Source of the DNA: Sclerurus mexicanus
Taxonomy: Eukaryota > Chordata > Aves > Passeriformes > Furnariidae
Assembly: GCA_013396755.1 (NCBI GenBank)
Contig: VWZF01002957.1
Coordinates: forward strand, 3,075,939-3,139,938
DNA: 64,000 nucleotides
Direction of reading: 5' to 3'
Shown here: positions 26,501 to 38,930 of the stretch, piece after piece
How the letters are laid out: every line of letters starts with the position of its first letter
Position numbering within the stretch: position 1 is the stretch's first letter
Made by a program: the position numbers and the translations under genes
The notes under the pieces: generated by a model
Seen by the model: the letters and a program-made list of their open reading frames with translations, nothing else
The model's database searches: none
Told to the model about the DNA's origin: nothing

Positions 26501-27753
26501 TTTTCTGATTTTATCATGTGGGGGGAAAAAGAGCTTTTTTCAGTAGCAGCTATAATAGCAACAACTTTCTGAGACAAACTGATTTAAAAAAATTTAAAAT
26601 AATCATGCCGAAAATTATTACATCTTTGAGGTAACAAAAATGAATGCTATTCCAAACTTTCTTCATTTCAACTCATAGCCATGGTTTGGTAAAAAAGCTC
26701 TCTCAATCTCTTGAAAGTTCAGTATAACTATACTATATAGAATAAAACTGGTTTTCACCTGAAATTGGAAAGAATTGAAAACAAAGCAGTGTTTTAAATT
26801 GTGGTTTTTCTTTTAAAGGATTTTCAAAATGTGTATCTATTTTCCCAAGGGCAGCAAAGTCTCAGTTTGTAAGTACCTATGTATTAAAAGATTTTTCAGT
26901 GGCAAGCAGCTGCTTGACAGACAAAGGCACAAAGACAAATGACCAGAGACTGAAGCTAAGCAAAGCCTGACTGGAAATATTTTCAGAGTAAGTGCAATTA
27001 ATCAAGAGAACACCTCACTTAGGGGTATGCTGTATTCTCTGCCGAACATTTTAAATAAAAAATGGATGTCTTTTATAAAGATTCAGTCTAGCTTAGCCAT
27101 AAATTACTGAGATGTACAAAGAGGTACAGTGGATGAAAAATTTGGGCCTGAGTTTTAATTGGATGTCAAACTAAATGTTGTACTTGCTGCTTCTGACCTG
27201 AAGATCTTGGACTCTACAAATAAACTATTTTCAGCTTCTAGAAAACAGCAGTTTCAATAGAAGATTTTAAGGTCCAGACTTAGAATGTGGAAAGCCTTGA
27301 GTACACAATGGGATAAGCTCTGTGTGATAACTCTGCCCATATGGTTTCAGCTCTCTGAATATTTGGGATTCTGGTTGCAAGAGGACTCTTTGGGCCTTTA
27401 AATATGCAGGAGCAAAAAACTGAGAAATCCAACAGCTATACAGGGACAATATTTACCATGCACAGATTATGGAGAAGGAATCATCCTCTCCTCCTCAGTT
27501 AGCTTATGCTGCTCATGTCACAGAAAGGGAATAACTGTGTGCTTGCAGTTCTGCCAGCCTGTGCAAAGCAACAAGTGCAAAGAAAAGAAGAGCTGATGTG
27601 CCTGGCCAAACAGCTGCTGCTGAGGACCCAGTGTCCATCACATTGTACAGATTCACACTAAACTTATCCTGTGGGTAAGCGACAATTTCTAGAGCAAGAA
27701 GAGTTAGTTGTGTTACCAGAGCACATGTGGCTCTTGGTCCTTCAGTAGTTCAA
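26501..27753. other. Intronic DNA, no gene seen
   Basis: A+T-rich sequence with no recognised feature. Confidence 0.65.
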
Positions 27754-28300
27754 GGGAGTTGATTCTACCCCTTTACTCCACTCTCACAAGACCCCACTTT
27801 GAGTACTGCATCCAGGTCTGAAGCCTCTAGCACAGGAAGGACATAGACCTGTTGGATCAAGTTCAGAGAAGGGTCACCAAAATGATTAGAGAGATTTCTC
27901 TCCTATGAGAAAGGGCTAAGAGAATTGGGATTATTCAGCCTGGAAAAGGCTTCAGGGAGACCTAATTGTGGCCTGCCAGTACCTGGAGGGAGCCTACAAG
28001 AAAGATGAAGAGAGACTTTTTACAAGATCACATAGTGATAGAACAAGAGAAAACAGCTTCAAACTGAAACAGAGTGGGTTTAGATTAGATACTAGAAAAA
28101 AACTCTTTACTGTGAGGCTGGTGAGGCACCTGAACAGGTTGCTCAGAAAAGTTGAGATGTGTTCAAGGCCAGGTTGGATGAAGCTCTGACCAACTGAGTC
28201 TAGTGAAAGGTCTCCCTGTCCATGGCAGAGGGGTTGGAAGTCGTTGATCTTTAAGGTCCTTTCCAACCCAGGCCATTCTATGATGTTATGATTCTATGAT
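27754..28300 (+). repeat. CR1 LINE fragment with intact 3' tail
   Basis: Sense CR1 from gggagttgattctacccct through aaggacatagacctgttgg, tctcctatgagaaagggcta and ttcagcctggaaaaggctt to tttccaacccaggccattc. It ends in the CR1 octamer tail (tctatgat repeats) at 28275-28300. It is the best preserved 3' end in the window. The open frame at 27968-28189 is a remnant of the ORF2 C-terminus. Confidence 0.92.
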
Positions 28301-28807
28301 TGCTCCTTGTGGAAGCTAGGTCATACATGTCTTCACAGTGCAGAAGAATCTGTTATGCGTCTGATGCCTTGGGGCATAGAGACAAGCTTTTCTTCACAAT
28401 ACAAAAGCTAAATAATGACTAAAGATGGTAAGAGAGTCTATCTTTTTATGTGATTTAAGGAACTGGTGTTCAAGCATTTAATAAGATTTTTTTTTTAATT
28501 TAAGAATAAAGTAAAAAATAAATTTATATCATTCCTTCATCTCCTTGCAAGCTAATGTGATTTGGAATACTATTTCCTGCCTTTCCCCAGAAAACATCTT
28601 CATATGAACACATTTTCCACTTGAAAATGAAAAATATTCTGTTTGTTGAAAAAGCCAAATATTGAGTTTTTTACTGAAAGACATTTTCTTGCCTCTAGAC
28701 TGTACTCAAAAATGAGGACAGAGTCATTACAATTTTTCATTGTGGATTTCTGATGAAAAAAAAATTCTACCAAGTTATTAAAACATCTGAGCAAAGAACT
28801 TAGTCAT

Positions 28808-28900
28808 GGGGTGGAGTTTGTTTGGGTTGGGTTGGGTTTTTAGTTGGTTAGTTTTTGGGTTTTTATTTGGGGTTATTGTTTTGGTTTTTTTTTTTTTTTA
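28808..28900. repeat. G/T-rich low-complexity tract with G-run cluster
   Basis: Contains GGG runs at 28824-28826, 28829-28831, 28834-28836 and 28857-28859, a GGGG at 28869-28872, and ends in a run of T. The first three runs are separated by TT only. Confidence 0.85.
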
Positions 28901-29727
28901 CAATTACTTTATCTTGTGTATAATGAACTGTTAATAGCTACTACAATGATGCTTCATGCAATTTCCAGATTAATAACTTCCTTCTAGAACTTTTTCTTCA
29001 ATTTAAGACAATAAGTAGCTTTCTCTATTATTCAAAGAAAGCCTTTCTGATTTTTTTGTAAAAGGCAATTTTCCATGTTTTCATAGTATAAATTATAACA
29101 CTTCGGTTTTTCGCTAGGAAATCTGTGTTCAGTTGACTTGCAGATAAGACTGGACTGAATAATTTTGAGGACCTAGAGTGACCTCATATGCATGACACAC
29201 CAATGGATTTCTCTGAATTGCATTTTCCTTAAGATACAGCATAGTTTTAGAAAAAACACTTGCTCTTGACCTGCTAGCAAGGTAGAATTGAATGAAAGCT
29301 TCAGTAAATTGCTGTATTAAATATTTCTGCTGTTTCAAATGTACACCTTATTTCTAGCCTTATTCAACTTATTTCAAAGCTTCCACTTTGAATTTTTCTT
29401 GATATGTTTCTTTTTAGTCTGAAGTAGTTAGTTTTTATTATAGTTCAGCTGAAAAAAAATCACCATCTTATGTCTGAGGGTTTGAACAGAATACTTGGAA
29501 TCTCTCATTATAAGACCTTTTTACTGCATTTTAGCTATTTGCATAGCTCTTCTGTGAAAACTTTGGAATTTATTATCTTATGATAACCAGAACAACTTCT
29601 AAAAATTCCCCTGTTTATCTGCCTATCCATCCAAGAATCCTGTTCTGTTGAGTGCAGAATCACATTGTGACGACAGAACAATTATCTACCAAGATTATGG
29701 GGTGTTTTTTTTCAGGAACACTGCTTT

Positions 29728-29767
29728 CCAGAAGAGAGGAGTATGATCCAGAAGAGAGGAGTACAAA
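29728..29767. repeat. Two tandem copies of a 20-bp unit
   Basis: The 16-mer ccagaagagaggagta occurs at 29728-29743 and again at 29748-29763, giving a period of 20. Confidence 0.92.
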
Positions 29768-30483
29768 ATGTATGAAGACATGTCCTTTTCTCACTCGTTG
29801 GGATCACTCTGTGCTAGTGACTTTGTTCTGTTACTTGTAATTCCCTAACCTCTGCAAGGGAATGTCTCTATTTCTTAGAAACTACTCTATTGATAAACAT
29901 GTGGGTTTTTTTTCCTCAACATAAAATATAACTTCCAAGCAAGACAAGTTTGGCAAGAGGTAATTTTTCATAAATCCATATGCATCATTGTTCTCCTCCA
30001 TCTGCTTATTATTAATCAAAAATCTGTATCGTGTTCTGTTGTGTAGGACTCACTTCAGCCTGTATCAGCTCAAACTATCCTTCACAGTCTTTTAACATAC
30101 TACTGCAGTGTTAGGTTCTTTCTAGTTCCTTAAGTTCTTCAATGGTCCAAGATAATAACATTCATGAAGAACAGTCACAAGGTTCTTTGACCAACTTGTC
30201 AGAAAACTTAAATACAAATTTATTTAGAACAACTTCTTCTAAAGCACCTAACCATCATCCTCACAGGCTAATGCAGAAAACCTTGTAGCATTTGTTTTGT
30301 CATCTGTTTCCCTGAAACAGACATAGAAAGGACAAGAATATTAAAGCAATTCTTCTACTGTTTATACATTGTTACTGACAATATTATTTCCTCCTAACAC
30401 TTAACTAGTATCTTTGTAGATTTCTTTAGTTCCTGATACACTTAAACATATCTTGTTGCTATTCTCCTTTCCCTTACCATCCT

Positions 30484-30600
30484 CGAATCACAGAATAGTT
30501 TAGGCAGGGAGGGACCTCCAGCGGTTGCCTAGAACAAATCTTTGCCCAGGGCAGCACTAATCACATCAGACTGCTCAAGATCTTGATTGGTTCCAAACGT
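30484..30600 (-). repeat. CR1 LINE 3' fragment, antisense
   Basis: Starts gaatcacagaatagttt, the antisense CR1 tail, then ggagggacctccagcgg, gcccagggcagcactaatc and agactgctcaagatcttga. It is short and decayed. Confidence 0.8.
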
Positions 30601-32246
30601 TCCTACCTTCTGATCTCCATCAATTGTTATCACTTTCTCCTTTTTAACTTCGTTTTCATCAAATATCATACAGTATGCCAGTTAGTGTTTATTTCTTTTT
30701 TATAATGAGAGCCCTTAGCTGTCTGAATATGGAGCAATATTACTAAAAGAGCCAAATTACAAACTGTGCTAATTTAAATATAAACCTCTACTTTAAACAG
30801 TCCTTTTTCTTTCTTGTTGTTGTTAAGAATTTGCCATTTCTAACATATTTCATCCAGAAGTCCTCTATTGTATATCTTCATTTTCCCCTGTATATATAAC
30901 TACACTCTGAATTCATCATCTTGTTTTCTACCATGATCTAATGGTCTTCTGCAAATATCAGGTAATAACTTCACACTGAGTACATGCTTCATAATTCTCT
31001 AATCTGAAAGTAATCCCTTAAATATTCATTTTCTTTCAAGAGGTCACTGACATTGCAACAATGCTATTTTTGAGTGCTCCCTCTTGAGTTTTGCCCATTT
31101 AATCTATCTTAAAGAGGCTGTGACTGTTGAATTTAACACTCCAATCATGTCAATCTTTCCAGTAGGATTCAGTAATATATTAAGACTGAAATTATGTTTA
31201 TATATAAGGAATCATAGTTATTTTCATTTGAAACTCAAGTGCAACCAAGTAAAGAGTGTATTGACCATTTAACCAACTATGCAAAATACCATTTTGCATT
31301 AAAATAGGTACACTTTCTCTTTTCTCTATATTCTTTTTATTTTCAGTGCAGTGATCTTCTGACTATCTGCATCAACCTATCTCACCCTGAGTTTCCATCC
31401 TTGTTTTAGCGAGGAGGCAGCCACACAATTTATTCAGTCTCTGCTCAGGATGGAAAGCATTGCTTCAATACAATACTACTGTACATTTCTGCCTGCTCTC
31501 TTCTTTGACTTTCGGGCTTGACAAGTTGTTTCGAAAGATCTTTTAAATTTTACTGGCTGCCATATTTTTTGATTATTAGGGTTGTTTAGTAAATTACAAA
31601 GAGGCCCAAAAACTTTGCTCTCAGAACAGTAACTTGAACACTTTAATAACTCTGGCAAGATAAATCACCTTGCAAAGACTATGGTATTATCTAGAAATAC
31701 AAGAAGCTAGAATTAGCAGTTTCAATACACTGAACAGTTTAATTTAACAGTTTTGATACATTTCCAAGAATGACAACACTTTCAGAATTATAATATATAA
31801 GAGATGAACCATCTTTAGCCTTTTAAATCTAACAGGAACCACCACAGTTCAGCAGTCTCAGAACCACAGCATCATAGAAAAACAAATAGTCCAACTTCCT
31901 GCTCAGAGGAGGGTCAAACCAATGTTATTTGTGTTATTAAGATCTTTGGGTTTTTAGAAACGTACATTTAAGCATGAAGTCATATTCAATTCAATATGCA
32001 GAAGGTATAGCACTCCGTTTCATTGTTATTGCTTTTAAAGCCTGAAGGAGGATTTGGAAAAAAACCCAGTAACAATAAGTGCATTACCAAATTAAACAGG
32101 ATTAAAATAAAATCTGCTCATCGTTTTTAGTTGATAAGGGAATCTGTAGTGATTTCAGCCTATCAGTGGAATTTCCCTGCTATTACTTCAGTTTTTTTAG
32201 TCTACAGTAAAAAAATCTAAATAAAGACTGTGGGCTACATTCATAA
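30601..32246. other. Intronic DNA, no gene seen
   Basis: A+T-rich sequence. The only recognised item is the tiny CR1 piece at 31864-31921. Confidence 0.65.
31864..31921 (-). repeat. CR1 LINE 3' terminal scrap, antisense
   Basis: The words cacagcatcatagaaaaac, tagtccaacttcctgctca and gaggagggtcaaacc match the antisense CR1 3' end. It is too short for subfamily placement. Confidence 0.65.
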
Positions 32247-32812
32247 AATCACAGAACAGGTGATGTAGGAAGGCAGCTCGAGACATTGTCTAGTCCAATG
32301 TCCCTGCTCAAAACAAGGTCTACTTGTTCAGGTTGCTCAAGGCCCTGTCAAGTCACATTTGTGAATATCTTCAGGAATGGATTTTTCACAACTTCTCTAG
32401 GTTTGGTCACCCCTACAATGGCATGGGCTGTCTTGCATTTCAGTCTGTGCTTATTTTCTCCTGTCCTTTTGTTGGGCACCACCAAGAAGAGTCCAGCTCA
32501 GGCTTCTTCGCTTCCCCTATCAGGTATTTATATAAATTGGCATGATCCTCACAAAATCTTCTCTTCTCCAGGCTAAACAGTCCCAACTCTCTCGGCCTCT
32601 ATTCATATGGCAGACACCCCAACACATTACTCAATCTCTGTAGGCTTCTATTAGACTGATATCGACATGTCCATGACTCTCTTGTACCAGGGAGCCCAGA
32701 CCTGGACAGCAACGCACCATTCTAGGTGTGCCTAGAGGAGGGGAATGATCGCCTCCCTCAGACTCAACCTGCTGGTTACTGTCTACCCAATGCAGACAGG
32801 CCAAGGGTACCG
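32247..32812 (-). repeat. CR1 LINE 3' fragment, antisense (first of two abutting pieces)
   Basis: Runs from aaatcacagaacagg through ttcaggttgctcaaggcc, gtccttttgttgggcacca, ttctccaggctaaacagtc and taccagggagcccagacct to gcctccctcagactcaacc, ending near gggtaccga. The order is that of an antisense CR1 read from its 3' end inward. Confidence 0.87.
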
Positions 32813-32930
32813 AGGATCTCCATGGATGGAGACTGCACACTGGCCCTGGGGAACCTGTTTCAATGTTTGAACAGTCTCATGTTAGAGAAAACTTTCCTCC
32901 CTATCTCCTCAGAAGATCCTGTATTCTAAT
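32813..32930 (-). repeat. CR1 LINE fragment, antisense (second abutting piece)
   Basis: Restarts at gatctccatggatggagac and continues with gggaacctgtttcaatgtt and agtctcatgttagag. These blocks belong nearer the CR1 3' end than the sequence just before, so a second copy or a rearrangement begins here. Confidence 0.78.
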
Positions 32931-35900
32931 GTTAAAGTATCCAGTATGTTAAAGGAAATACATTTATGTGAAAACCAGAGAAGATAGTTAAAATGAGATC
33001 TCATTAGTGCATTGCAAATATAGGTCCCATTTTTATGGTTCCAGATATTTCAAGTATATCTCTAAAGACAAATTAAACTTAGAGTTAAATAGAGATAAGG
33101 CATCACTAACATCCAACCTCAGTACTAAGGTATGTCTCCCTGAGAGCAGAACACTTCAAAACTGGTTTATGCAGAAAATTAATAAGAATTTGCATCATCA
33201 TCCAAGAAAAAGTCATATAGATTAATAAAAACACAGAAGTTTTTACAATTATATTTATAAATATTTCCAGACACTAGGTTTTAATTGAGCAATTTAATCA
33301 AATTATACCTATTCTAATAAAAAAACTTCAATATTTGTAGCTCTGATCTACATGTTCTATCATACTTTCATAGTGCAGAATTTTATACTTTTAATGATCA
33401 AATTCGAGATACTGCCATAGAGAGGTTCATAACTATTTATTATACTTAAAGTAATGCATGGGATCTAGGAATCACCACACACAGAAGTAGGTATCTTCAA
33501 AATGAAAATGCTTAGTCTCTTAATTTGCTTGAAGAAAGCTTAGAAAACATTAAAATAAATTAAATTTTATTAATGCCTGTGTTTTAAAATATTAGAGCAT
33601 GTATTTCTCAATTGTGTAAAGACTCAAAAGAGACAAAAGATTACAATTTTGGTACCTCTTGGATACTGTCATATATTACATTGTGACTCTCTTAGGCTCA
33701 ATTTTTGGTAAAATAGAGGATGTTGTGACCAATCTGTTAAGGTGGTTAAGAATCACCATAGTGATCCTTCTGGAAGTTTTTCTGGAAAAAACTTGCTTTG
33801 AAATTCGGAGAATTGAGCACAATCAATACCTAAATTACATAATATTCTTTCCCTTTAAGGACTTTTTGAAAGTTATCCAACAGATTATAGATGAACTAAA
33901 GGTTTCTCATACTGTATAAAAAAACCATTTCAGGCATTTTTTCCTGTAAGAAAGATACTTTGAGTGCCCTATCCTGAATTGACTCCAAAGAACTGACAGT
34001 GTTCTATACGGATGTAAGTTCAGACATACCAAATGTCACATTCTAAATTTCATAAAAATTAAAGCTGACAAGATCAGCCATATACTGTTTAAGCTATATC
34101 TTCATGAGAACAGAGATGGATTGTTCCCCTATACATATCTAGAATGTTTGAAAATGACCCCTAAGCTACAATTAATAAACCAACTCTTCTCTTGTTCTAT
34201 CCTCACTGTATGTTTACACTGGACAAGTAACTTCAGGTAACATAGTGAATACAAACACAGTTATAGGTCAAATTAAGTATTCCAGTAGCTACAAGTCGAA
34301 TATTGCAGAACACAACTTGTGTTTGTCTGCAGCTGCGTTCCAGAAGAGGACCCTGGACTCCGTGCACACTCAGTTTCATTATAACATGAAATGGAAACTA
34401 TGGTGGTGCAAAAACACAGCTGAAAACAAGTCATATCCTAAAAAGGAATGCCAAGGGTAATGGTGAGTGCCAAACCCCTCACTTTGCAAAGACCAGGCAC
34501 ATAAGTCAAGGTAGCAGATCCCTACACCTATCCATGCAGATCACAGACTGAAGAAGAGCGCTGATACTTGTTCTGCCAGAGCAGCTGGCTATAGTTCATT
34601 ATTTTTATCTAGATATATTGGCTGCCAGGATGTAGGAGCACTCATATTTTAAAGGCAGTGTAAGTCCTGTCCAGAGAAAGGAACCTTAGATAGGGTACTG
34701 TTTTTATCATCACCCAAAGCTCAGAGCGCCAACTACACTGTGTAGTCTTCTCCTACTTCATGTCAGTGGTGCCTCACTGAACAGAAAAGTATTTAAAAGG
34801 ATCATGTGACCAGAAAAACAGAACACTTGAGGGACAGTGACTCTGTAACCTACTGGTTGTGGCACTTAGATGTGACTTTGACTGTCTCAAGGGAGAACTA
34901 TAAACCTTCAGATTTCTGGGCAACTGTTCTGACTGTTTTGTTTTAACAGTCAAATACCAGCATTTTTTTAACTATCATATCTGCTGGAAACATCTTGAAA
35001 GAAAAACAGTGTATTTTGTTAAGGCCTGTTTCTGCAACTAAGTGACAATAACCTGCATCGACTAGAGCAAGGCTAAACAGAAGGGGCAAAAGCAAATTCA
35101 TACATATCCAGCAACTGGAGCCATCTGAGACAAAAAGGGAGCTGCCTTAGAAATGAAGGATTTTTTTTTTTTCAATCAGCGTGTTGATCTTCAATGTCTA
35201 ATAACAGCTTAATACCTCAGTAGAGGCATACAGCTTCTCTGTACTGAGCCCATAAAGTTGTTACAACTTCGAAGAGATTTCCTCCGACAACAATTAGATT
35301 GCAGAGTAGGAAAAAAGATTTGGCTAATAACTTTTCATTTTGTTCATTATAGCCACTTCCACAGAAGCCAATTGTGATGTTAAAATTAGAACTGCAGTTT
35401 TATATATGGTGATTAAACATAGTCAGAAGTTGCAGTGTGATGAAAGACACACATGGTTCCAGAAATACCTGGCAAACACACATACTCCGACAACATTAGT
35501 GCTTTTTCAGAGTAATGTAATACAAAGTTAGGCTCTTAAGCTCACTGTACAGCACGTAGGGAGAGTTAAGTGCCTCGGGATGCGATTCAAATGCATCAGA
35601 CATGCTGAGCATGGGGGTGGTTAGAGCTAGAGCAATGAGCCATTCCAAACCAAGGACTGCATCTGAAATCCCACTCTCTGCAGGGCTTATGCAGCAGGTT
35701 TCGTAACTCCATGCTCTTGGGGACCAAAGCATGCTCTGCAAATATGTACACTTCACCCTTTTTCACTCTTCAGTTTTCAGGTGAATTTGAAAGGTGGGTA
35801 TGCTTATCATTCCATATAAATGCTGTTTAGAGTGCCCAAAGAGAAGTAAAAATCCATCCCTTTTCTTCAGATACACAGAGTGTTTTTATCACTAAACAAG

Positions 35901-36132
35901 AAGCTGAGACAGTACCACTTCCAATCTCTAAAGATTAATTTCATGATGGTAAGCACTGAACTATGACTATCTGAGACAGTTCACTTCCACCTCTGATGTT
36001 TTGTGGCAAGAAAGAATTGCCTCCCCCAAAGGCCAAAAGCCACAGGAGGTAAAAACCAGAAACAGTGATATTAGCCACAATAGCCTTGATGACAATTCAT
36101 GAAAATGACATTTATTTTGGTCCCTCTTCTGA

Positions 36133-36148
36133 TTTTTTTTTTTTTTTT
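36133..36148. repeat. T16 homopolymer
   Basis: Sixteen consecutive T with no associated retrotransposon body that I can recognise on either side. Confidence 0.85.
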
Positions 36149-37092
36149 CTCCATAACAACTGTAGAAATTGCAGTCAAAACTCCTGGCAAACTCACACAG
36201 GGTATCACCCAGAATGGGACCCCTCCCAAAAGAACCATGCATGCCATGGACGTCTTTGTGTTTGACTACCAAGAGCTGCAAAATGAGAGACATTTACATT
36301 CTGAAGCAGTGCAGGATCAAGGGCAAAGCCTGATGGCAGGTTTATGAGAGACTGGGCCTCGAGGTGTCCTCATATAGTGGGGTTACCAAAATTCATTTCA
36401 TACATGGACAAGTCTGAAGCTCTATAGAATTCAAGTGATGCACATTCCATTATTCATCTAGGGATCTGAGGCAATAATGTTACGCTTGAGGGTGAAGTTT
36501 GCTTTCTGGAAGCATACATCTTATAAATTCAGCTTTTGGGGAAAATATTTAGGTAAGATTTATGTAGTCTCTGGACAGGCAGCTAAGACTTCCAAAGTAG
36601 CACTCTCAATCACTTATTCTCAGTAAACATTAACTCTTAGATTTACTGCACAGTGACCTGTCCCCTTTACAACAATGCTAATGTCATATTCTGTGTGAAT
36701 TCATTTGTGACTGGAGACACAAGCTGTCTTTCCAAGGTGATTATAATACTATAATAATCTGCTTGTAAAACAGCAGAATACTGGGCAACAACATTTAAAG
36801 TTTCATTTTCCTCATTCACATAACCAGTTAGACCATTGAACTAACTATGAAACTACACCCTGTTGGTTCATCTGCAGTAATAAATGTGGACTTCTGGACA
36901 TAAAAAATAAACGCCTGCTGTACAAATGAGCAGTGTGCAAGCCATGACTAATTGGCAATGCGTTGCCTTTAAGCCCTCCTAGCACTGCTTGTGGCAATAG
37001 GAACTAGAAAAGTTAAGACTGAGGCTACCAGAAAGAGCAAAGTACAAAGATTCTTACTCAATTTTGTTGCCTTCTGTTTCAAAGATTTAACT

Positions 37093-37149
37093 ATAAAAAT
37101 AAAAAAAGACCCAACCAAACACAAAACCACAAAAAAACCCCAAACAAAC
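37093..37149. repeat. A/C-rich low-complexity tract
   Basis: Mixed A runs and C doublets or quartets (acccaaccaaacacaaaacc and similar). Confidence 0.85.
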
Positions 37150-38117
37150 TTACTTACATAACTTTCTTTTAGGGCAAAGTTAAGTTGAGGAATCCTACAT
37201 CTCTTATCGTGGTCTAACCACTAGGCGGTGAATAGGAGACAAGTCAAGCCACTGTAAGCACATTTGTTAGGAAGGAAGATGTATGTTGAAATTGAGGGTA
37301 TGCCTCCTGCAGCCTCTAGTCTACGTATATGGTGACACTATGATACTTACAATTGCAAAAGCAGTAGCTCGAGGTCCTTTAACAGAGGAAAAAGAAAAAA
37401 ATAAATCTGCATTTTCTTGCCTCTTCCCAAGGATTTTAGCTTGAGAGGACAACAATTTATCCTGTCCTAGGAAGAATGGGATTTTATCACATTGTCAGAC
37501 AGACTTCCAAGAGCAAGGACAAAATCACATTGGTCCAGGGCTTTTCACACTGACAATTCAAAGAATTCACTATCAACATTAATGTCATTAAGCATAATCA
37601 GATTTGGTAACTGCAATATTACTGAATTTTCATAGCCAAGACATGAGAGTTTGAAAAGACTGAATGAAATTTGCTAGGTAAAAATCGTTTCTTAAACTTC
37701 TGCCTCTATAGCCAAATTTTTTCCACGATGGCCTGATTGCAGTCCCTAACTTGTAATTCTGACCTTCTGTATCAGGGTCCACAAATAACACACAGGACTT
37801 TTCTGTAGGAGTATTGGTTCTGGCCCTTCCCTCACCTTCAGATTTACAAATCAGATTTATTTTAAACTTCTCACAAGCAAGCAGAATACTGCAAAACAGG
37901 TGATGAGCAAAAACAACTGAAGAGCAGAAAGTTACATGAAGAAAGCAGGCTGCTTATGTAGCATGCACTTATCCATGTCAACCATATTTCTGAATGAGAA
38001 TTAAACCTGATGCAACATAAAGAGAATGCAACTACCTTTATCTGAACCATGCCAGTGCCCCATCAGCAACAGGCTGCACCATAAAAGAGACTGAAGACAA
38101 TTTGAGAGAATTCTAAA

Positions 38118-38148
38118 TAGATATATGTGTATGTGTATACATATATGG
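38118..38148. repeat. TA/TG dinucleotide stretch
   Basis: Imperfect alternating atatatgtgtatgtgtatac followed by atatat. Confidence 0.8.
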
Positions 38149-38462
38149 GTAGTTACACAACTTTATTGTTTAATTTTCATATTGTTAATAGGAGCTAAAG
38201 ATAATACTGATCATCTCTACTGCTTGCTCAGTCATTCTGCTTTTCTCAGTAGCATTCAGAGCCTTCATAAAAGAAGCAGTTAAAATTTGCTTCCCAAACA
38301 AATCTTTGGATTGGTTGTTTAAATTAAATGAGAAACACGATGAAAATTATCTTTTTAGCATGAATGTGTCTTTATAGTGAAAAGTCCCAATATTAGCAAG
38401 GATGCATGTCTATGCCACTTTCCTTGCAGCTACAGACAGGATTCAGTTTGGGAATTTGTTTG

Positions 38463-38930
38463 AAATCATAGAACAGTTTGGGTTAAAAGGAATCTTAAAA
38501 AGGTCATCTAGTTCCAACTCCTCTGCCATGAGTGGGGACACCTTTCAGCAGACCACATTGCTCAGAGCACCATCCAACCTAGCCTTGAACACTTAGAGGG
38601 ATGGGACATCCATAGCATCTCTGGGCAACATGTTCAAGTGCCTCACCACCTTCACAGTAAAGAATTTATTCTTAATAATCAATTTAAACCTACTCTGTTT
38701 TAGTTAGCCCTTATCCCTTGCCCTGTCTCTCCGTGAGCCTGTAAAAAGTCCCTCTCCAGCTTTCTTGTAGATCCCCTTTAGGTACTGGAAAGCTATTACA
38801 AAGTTTTCTTCAGAGTTTTCCCTTCTCTAGGCTGAACAACCCCAGCTTTCTCAGCCTGTCATCACCAGAGAGGTACTCCAGTCCCCTGATCATCTTCATG
38901 GCCACCACTGGACAAATACAAAGGAGCATC
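38463..38930 (-). repeat. CR1 LINE 3' fragment, antisense
   Basis: Starts aaatcatagaacagtttgg and follows the antisense CR1 text: gtcatctagttccaactcc, gagtggggacacctttcag, gcaccatccaacctagcct, catctctgggcaacatgtt, tagttagcccttatccctt, ccttctctaggctgaacaa and gtcccctgatcatcttcat. The open frame at 38402-38596 falls inside it and is not a gene. Confidence 0.92.

Larger units (their letters stand above)
28301..30483. other. Intronic DNA, no gene seen
   Basis: A+T-rich. It contains a G/T-rich tract (28808-28900) and a 20-bp tandem duplication (29728-29767), otherwise nothing recognised. Confidence 0.65.
32931..38462. other. Intronic DNA, no gene seen
   Basis: A+T-rich. It contains a 16-base T run (36133-36148), an A/C tract (37093-37149) and a TA/TG stretch (38118-38148). 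The overlapping frames on both strands at 35967-36347 and the hydrophobic frame at 33659-33919 show no recognisable domain. Confidence 0.65.

Noticed and set aside
33659..33919. 86-codon hydrophobic frame on the plus strand
   Set aside because: Opens with TTG, lies in A+T-rich DNA where Ile/Leu/Phe-rich frames arise easily, and matches no domain I know.
35967..36347. Overlapping frames on both strands (108, 82 and 66 codons)
   Set aside because: They overlap one another, include the translated T16 homopolymer as a Phe or Lys run, and match no family.
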